Assembly (NCBI RefSeq): GCF_001522545.3
Contig: NC_031783.1
Span: forward strand, 3,656,532 to 3,720,531
DNA: 64,000 nt
Source: Parus major
Taxonomy: Eukaryota > Chordata > Aves > Passeriformes > Paridae
Reading direction: 5' to 3'
The position numbers were made by a program, and so were the translations under genes. The notes beneath the pieces were generated by a model that saw only the letters and a program-made list of their open reading frames with translations, was not told the origin of the DNA and did not search any database. Below, one piece after another: positions 57,701 to 64,000 of the stretch (position 1 is its first letter; the number at the start of each line of letters is the position of its first letter).

Positions 57701-59924
57701 TAAAAGCATTAAAATGTAGGGGTCACTCTTATTCAGCCTTTTAATATCCAGTGTCTCCAAGGACAGCTTGGTGTCATTAATGAGCACAGTGCATGTATGG
57801 ATTTCCCTGTGTGTTTATCAAATACTGGCACATAGCAGTGTTTGGCTGCTGGAGGAGATGGTGCCCAGGTTTCAGATGCTTCCTCAAAGTGGGTACCAGC
57901 AGCCCTGACTCACTGTGGAAAGGGGGTTTTTAATAGCAAAGTGCCCCATAATCATTTACTAAACCAATCTATTTAAATATCTTTATGTGAAATTGAAATA
58001 ATTATCATGGGGTTGGTTCAGCCTTAAAAAGTCAACATCTCTGGCCCTATATATCACAAAAAGATGTGTGTCTTTTCTGCAACAGAGTTTGACCAATATA
58101 ACAGAATAATCTGGCATAATGCAGAGCAGGGAGATGAGGGGGAAGATGGGCTGCAGAAATCCTTTCAACTATTGCACCAGCCTTGAAAATCTGGGGAGCT
58201 GCTGGAAGGTAGATAACCTCTGCAAATTAATTTGGCTCCTGTGCATGCCATGATGTGTAATTCAATTTACATTGCCAGTGTCCCACACGTTGGAGGCCAG
58301 GACTGGTGTCAAGTTTCTTGTCTGAGCTGCCCCTGTATCCCTTGAAGTGTTTATTTAAAAACAAAATGCCATAAATACATGGAAAAATTGCAAGAAAATT
58401 CTATTCATTACTTGTTGGAAAGCTTCCTCATCTGTTGTATGGTTTTTGAGGTTTACAGGAAAACCCTTTGTAGTTTGAAGATTGTTTTTTCCCTTTTGCT
58501 AAATACCCATTGCACCAGAAACTCCTAATGTACAAAATATCAGAGATTTGGGTTTTTTAGCTTGTTCTGGATGCTTTGGGGAATTAGAGACATCTGTTGC
58601 ATCTGTGGAACAAAACTAGATGATTTTTCACACCACTATTTGTCATTTCAGCTGCATTTCATGCACACTGCTGTTATACTTGGTATCCTGTTAATTCTTT
58701 CTGATGCAAGAAGCATGATTATTTCATATTCCATCACACAAAGCAGACCTCATCTTGCTTTGAGTCAGACATTTCCAAGCATGGTCCAGCAAAATTCTGG
58801 TGATTTTCTTTAATCTAATCTATTTCCTTGGATCTGGAAGTTTCACTGGGATGAGATGGAGCTGTAGGTATTTCTGCTGGGTTTTGAAGGCAGCTGATCA
58901 GAAAACTTTGGGAATCTCATACTCTGCTGTCCTGAGGTGTGGAAAATGGAGATTCATGTTGGGCCCAGGAGTGTTTTTATTACTGCCAGTGAGTTCTCCA
59001 AGCAGAGTGTTAAGGAGCATTATAGGGGGGGAAAAAAGCACTTTTTACTGTTTGTTTTGGGGGTTTTTTTAAGCTTTGAGAGTCACTGTAATTCCAGCTG
59101 GATTTATTGTTTTCACTGTGCATTGCTGAATTCCTGCTGGTGCTGGAAGCTGCAGCAGTACCTGGACCCTTCCCCGTTCCCTTTCGGGGGGCTGTGAAGC
59201 CCAAAGTGCCTTCTGAAAAGAACATTGTGTGTGTGTAAAACACTGCTGTTCCTGCCTGGACACACAATAAACCTCTGTGGCTGGAGAAAATCAGCAAGTG
59301 CTGCATCAGCTGTCGGAGTGCTGCTTTACCAGATCCCAAATCCTGTGCTCAGAGCTGAGAGCAGGGAGAGCTCCACGGTGAGAGACAGCTTGCTACAATG
59401 GCATTCCACTCAAGGTCACACACAGCCCCAGTCACGGCAGGGAAAAGAGCCAAATTCAGCATTTTTAGCAGTGCAAATATGTTGAGAAATATCATGAAGG
59501 GTGTGAAGATGCTGGAAAGGGAAACAGTGAAAGCCGTGTAGCAGAACAGTTGTGTAGGCAAAGTTCCAGGGATGGGCATGGAGAGATGAAGTCACTTCAC
59601 ATTTTGGGTATCACTAAAATCCTTTCCTTACGTGATCCTGCTTTTGTGTGTGGCTTTGCAGCATCTCCCTTTAGTGCTTGCAGCTCTTACCTAAACAGAT
59701 TTGATATATACACATATACAAATTGCTGTGAAATAAATGGGAAGGTCATTCCCTGTCAGGGCACTGATTTGATGATGGGACGAGTTTACTTTTATCTTTG
59801 GATGAGCAATATTTGGAATTTTGGACAAAGTTGACATGTATGAGATTTCTTAAATAAGGCTTACCAACTTTTATACTCAAATAACTTATGTATGCATCAC
59901 TTATAGTAATTCTGTATTTGTTCT
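54748..59924. other. non-coding stretch, no gene recognised
   Basis: AT-rich with an A/G-rich tract at 56005-56107. Frames at 56551-56939 and 58562-59485 are rich in hydrophobic codons from T-rich sequence and match no family. I see no transposable element here. Confidence 0.45.
56005..56107. repeat. A-rich, nearly polypurine low-complexity tract
   Basis: Built of GAAA, AGAAAT and AAATAAAT words with few pyrimidines other than T. Polypurine tracts can form triplex DNA; no precise period is seen. Confidence 0.8.
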
Positions 59925-60260
59925 TTAATATAAAAATAAATAAACATTAGTATCATATAAATATATAAATAGAGATATGTAGAATAATAAATTATATTAA
60001 ATTATATATTAAATATATTAAATATGTTCATGTAAATATAATTATATGCACATATCTAGTATTAAATATAAATATATAATAATATATAATTATATAAATA
60101 AAGTATATTCTTGAAGTAATAACATAATATATTGTATATAATATATTCAATATATTGTAATAAGAACATATTATATTATGAATTAATATATATTTATGTA
60201 ATGAATATTTTTATTTATAGAATATTTATATAATTTATATTAATATAAAACAATAACATT
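59925..60260. repeat. AT-rich low-complexity tract with short palindromes
   Basis: Nearly pure A+T with many self-complementary words (AATATATT, TATAATATATTCAATATATT) that could extrude cruciforms. A smaller, similar tract is at 60505-60590. Confidence 0.85.
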
Positions 60261-61113
60261 TCAAATTTTCTCCTTTGCCTATTACTGAGGAAATGTGTCC
60301 ATCTGCAAAAAACAAATGGATTGAGATAATTTTTCATTCTCATTGGATACCAAAGCCTGAAAGAAATACTGACAATCTTAAACTTTCACATAATTTAATG
60401 ATATTTTATAATATTTTTGTGTGATATTAAGTAGTGAATACCATTGGTCTATTTTTAGCACAAAGTGATGTTGATCAGAGCATGGTAAAACTGCTGCTTT
60501 TTATTGTATAGAATATACTATATTATAATAATATCACATTTATATATATTGTATATAATATTTGTAGGTGTTATTTATAATAATAGTTGGTAAATCAGTA
60601 ATTAACCTAATTGGAAGTGTTGGTTCATTTTGGGGAGTTCTGAGTTAAACCATTCTGTCTGTAGGGGAGGGATGGAGATGCCCAGATAATAACCCAGACC
60701 CAGACAGGCAGCACGGGGAGCTCTGCAGAAAGGACCTTAGAAGGGCAATTCCTGTGCAGAACTGACCCTTGGGTACTGCTTTGTTGGAGTGGCTTTTTCT
60801 GTCCCTCTTGAGCTCTCAAACTCTCCAGTTTACACACTAAAGTAAATTACCAAGGTGATGTTCAGGTGGGGCTGTGGTTCTCTCTGATATTATCACTCGT
60901 GTTTTGTGGACAGTAACTGTGCTCACCAAAGTGGGACCTGGAAGCATCACAAAGTTAGCAGTGAGGCATATGTTCTGGGCTGGGAATTGAAATTTTCCTT
61001 TCTGACACATTGCCTTGAAGCTGGGATCCCTCTGGCATGCAGATTTTCCTGGCAGGGAGAATGGCAGGGTGCTGCAGAGAGGGCTGGTGCTCAGCCTGGG
61101 CACGCAGCAAGCT

Positions 61114-61142
61114 GAGGAGGAGGAGGAGGAGGAGGAGGAGGA
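61114..61142. repeat. (GAG)n microsatellite
   Basis: About nine perfect GAG triplets. In one frame it would encode poly-Glu and on the other strand poly-Ser or poly-Leu, but no real coding context is visible. Confidence 0.9.
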
Positions 61143-62965
61143 AGGCACACCTGTGTGTGAGGTGTGTGTGTCCCAGGAGAGTGCTGGGAATGCTGCAGGG
61201 CCACACTGAGCAGGGATGGGGCTTCTCTTCACCATCCCACATACTCACAGCAGGTGCTAACCTAAGCTTGGGTTTCACATGTGTAATGTTTTGCCATGAG
61301 CAAATGTCCTTCTCTTCCATCTTTGCTGGCCAGATATCTACAGCAGAGCACCAGCTGTCTCTGAGATGAGAAAGAGACATTTTAATTTTTCTTGTTGCAT
61401 CCTAATTCTTGTTTGCCTGTTGTTATTTCCTTTAGTTCCATTGTCTGCCTTCTTATTGACTGAGCTCTGAATTAACTGAACTAATAATTCCTACTCCTGC
61501 ATGTGCTAATTTTCCCTTATGCACTTGACATCAGCTCCTTCTTTCTCTTCCCCTCAATGTTCCTGTCACCTCCTGAAGTTAATGGAATTAAATTCTAACA
61601 TTCAATTTGTAATTTTGGAGGCTTGAAACATCACCTGCTCTGCATGAAGGAGTAGTTCCTGTGGTAAAATTTGAATGTGGTATGTTTTTAACAGAATTCA
61701 CAAGTTTGAAATCTCCTGCACTTGAGAGGTGCTTTACATCCCCAGGAATGGTTCTGTTGTCAGGGTTTCACTCTGGGGTGTCCACAGTGCTTACAGTGCC
61801 AGCTGCACATCTCAGGATGCAAGAAACAGGGCAACAAAATTTTAAAAGAAAGCCTTGGAAAAAAAAAAAAATGCAACAAGTGACATGGTTCTGCAGCTAT
61901 GAAATTTGGGGGAGTGTTGGACAAACACCTCAGCCACTTGCAGGAAATATTGTCAGAGGTGCTCACTGGAACAAAGTCTGACAGGAGAGGACTCAGAGGC
62001 ACAGTCTGGGTCAAACAAGAAGCAATGCAGCTCTGGGGAAATGAGTCTGTGCTTTACATCCTTTCCTCTCTGGCACCAGGTATGGGAGTTGTCTCTTCTC
62101 TCAAAATTCCCAGACAATTATATTCTGAAAGAAATTGAACATAATGTGCAGGTGCTTAAATGTTTGACAGGGCACTTCCCATTCTGCCTCAGCAGGTACT
62201 TGCAGTTCTTTTGGCACTGTTCTGATGAGTGTGTGATGCCTTTAAAGTGCTCTGGTAAGCAGGAATCCTGGCTGGAAAACATTCCTGCTGCTGGGGTATC
62301 GTTTCTGAGTCACTGCTTTGATGCACAGGAACATATGGCTGGTTGCAGGAGTGGACTGAAGAGATGCAAATGTCAGTGTGACACTGGCCAGGACTGAGAT
62401 CACAGAAAAGAGGAAGGCAAAAGATTATATATATATTTTTTAATTACATCTATATTTTAATTACAGTATTTGCATTGCTAATATTAATCACTGTTAAAAA
62501 AAAAGCAGTTTATTTCAGGGGGTGCATGCATTAACAGCTCTGGTATTAGATGTAAAAACACATGGATCTAACCAGCCAGGTCCCAGCTAAACATTTGCGC
62601 CTTCCTTTCCCAGACCTGCCAAGTTTCCCATCCCAGTTCCTATTTGACAGATAAATGGAGCAAATTAAATGCAGGAATAAATAATTACCAACATTCACCA
62701 TAAGCCTGAACTATTTGGAAGGACACTAGAAATGAAACTGAGATGTCCTGGATGATTTTGTCACTTCAAAGCTTGATTAGGAGTCCTGAGTATCTTTCAA
62801 AGTTCAAAACTGAACAGAAATGTTCAATTTCTAGTGGAAGTTTGGGGATGGATAGAGAGGTTACTGGGTAAGAGATTATCAGGGTCTTAGAGTCAGACTG
62901 AAAATTCAGAGTTCTTTCCCAGTGTGGATGACTTTTCCATGGACTTCCCACCATTATGACTGATT

Positions 62966-63015
62966 ATATTAATATATAATCTCTTTTCTATCATATTAAT
63001 ATATAATCTCTTTTC
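62966..63015. repeat. 27-bp-period tandem duplication
   Basis: The 23 bases beginning ATATTAATATATAATCTC occur at 62966 and again at 62993 without a mismatch, separated by four bases. Confidence 0.9.
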
Positions 63016-63644
63016 CCAGGTAATTTCTAATCTAGGTGCTTCAGCCTTTCAGGGTGGAGCTGACACTGTAAGATGCTACTTCAACCTATTCCAAGTCCTT
63101 TCCAAAGAGTCTAGAAAAGTCCTTTGCAACTTCTAACACCTTTCTTTTATTTTGTAGGCAACTAAAAGGAAAATCAGGAAAATTCTTTTTGAGGGAAGAA
63201 GAAGAGTGATGTGGTATTGGTGTTGTTTTGGTTTTGGTTTTTATTTGGGCTTTTTTCCCCTGAACAAAAATTTCACATTTTATGAAGGTGAATTATATAG
63301 TAAAGATGAATTATGTAGCACAGAGGTCTGTAATTAACTTTATCACTTTGTCTGCTTTTGATCTAGCAGGTCTTCAGGAGGAAACATTATTTCATTTACA
63401 TTCATATTATCTTTCTCCCCTTACCAAAAAAAAACCCAAAAACAAAGACCTGTTTTCTCAGTCTTTAGAAATGTGAAGAGAATGTTATTGTGCTCCTCTG
63501 TTCTACCCTGTTGCTTTCAATTCCTATTTAATAAGACACAGGACATCTCTCATAAATTCTGTAGCATCAGTGTAATGTTCCTTTGATGATATATTGCATG
63601 TTAAGTTGGGATTGGCATGAAAGGATAGTGAGGGCTAAGGAGAG

Positions 63645-63675
63645 ATTTTTATTTTTATTTTTATTTTCTATTTTT
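63645..63675. repeat. (ATTTTT)n microsatellite
   Basis: Three copies of ATTTTT with slightly degenerate ends. Confidence 0.8.
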
Positions 63676-64000
63676 CCCATAAAAATTCTGCATCTCTTGC
63701 TGTCAGAATGTGTGGGGAGCTCTTGGTCTGAGGGTTTGCACATGGGGTGTTCTGCACTCTGGTCATGGGCTGTCTGCAGCTGCTCCTCCCTGTCCCTCCT
63801 CAGCTGGAATTGGCTCTCAGTGCCCTCCCTGCAGCTGAAGAACTCATGATTTTGGCAGCCCCCTCTGGAAGAGCAGGAGTGAATCTCAAGAGAAGATCCA
63901 TTTCTGGGGCAGAGCAGGCCTGGACACTTGTCCTGACCCTTTTCCTGCTCTGTTGCTCTGAGTTTGAGACTTTCCCCACGGGACCCCTCTTGGAGCTGCC

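Larger units (their letters stand above)
60261..64000. other. non-coding stretch to window end
   Basis: AT-rich at first, GC-richer around 60840-61250 and 63700-64000. The longest frame, 163 codons at 61906-62397, lacks any recognisable domain. Small repeats are listed separately. Confidence 0.45.

Noticed and set aside
61015..61209. Poly-Glu protein encoded by the GAG repeat
   Set aside because: The run is a plain triplet microsatellite; flanking codons show no family and the other strand is equally open.
61906..62397. 163-codon plus-strand frame, the longest outside repeats and gaps
   Set aside because: No family resemblance and no splice-like borders; a second frame is open over part of it (61899-62138).

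Overview
This window looks like non-coding nuclear DNA of a bird, most probably a passerine. The direct evidence is the set of interspersed repeats. There are three clear CR1 LINE tails (11713-12213, 26348-26622, 34529-34732) and one decayed CR1-like copy (49784-49935). There is also a SINE at 9350-9475 with a tRNA-Ile-like head and a CR1-like tail, an architecture known from songbird genomes as TguSINE1, and an old MIR-type SINE at 39330-39540. The rest is AT-rich, CpG-poor sequence with microsatellites and three runs of N (10951-11550, 22359-23151, 40807-41460). No prokaryotic gene organisation, CRISPR array, rRNA gene or functional tRNA gene was seen.

No open reading frame could be assigned to a known protein family, apart from a decayed CR1 reverse-transcriptase tail on the minus strand near 11960-12060. 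Most long open frames are artefacts of the 12-base tandem repeat at 4341-5285, which is open in all six frames, or of frames that run through the N gaps. A few stretches combine an open frame with good splice-like borders and are listed as low-confidence candidate exons: 16407-16431 (+), 19578-19737 (+), 20382-20449 (+), 21437-21746 (-), 28345-28569 (-) and 54705-54747 (+). Such pairs also arise by chance in 64 kb.

Layout: 1-4.3 kb is featureless. 4.3-5.3 kb is a roughly 79-copy 12-mer minisatellite. 6.35-8.16 kb holds two AT-rich satellite-like tracts, the second carrying a 58-base hairpin-forming insert. 9.35-12.2 kb has the SINE, a gap in GC-rich tandem sequence and a CR1. 16-22 kb has the splice-like candidates and a perfect four-unit heat-shock element (20651-20670). 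28.3-28.6 kb has the best minus-strand coding candidate. 34-40.5 kb has several CpG-retaining, AT-rich stretches that look like conserved regulatory DNA and lead up to a strong CpG island (about 40477-41640) with a gap in its middle. The island is the only promoter-like region in the window. 42-64 kb is mostly featureless, with another CpG-retaining cluster at 52.47-52.91 kb and an AT-rich tract at 59.9-60.3 kb.

The simplest reading is a regulatory landscape or very long intron around the first exon of a gene whose CpG-island promoter was partly lost in the assembly. That reading is inference; conservation and RNA data would decide it.
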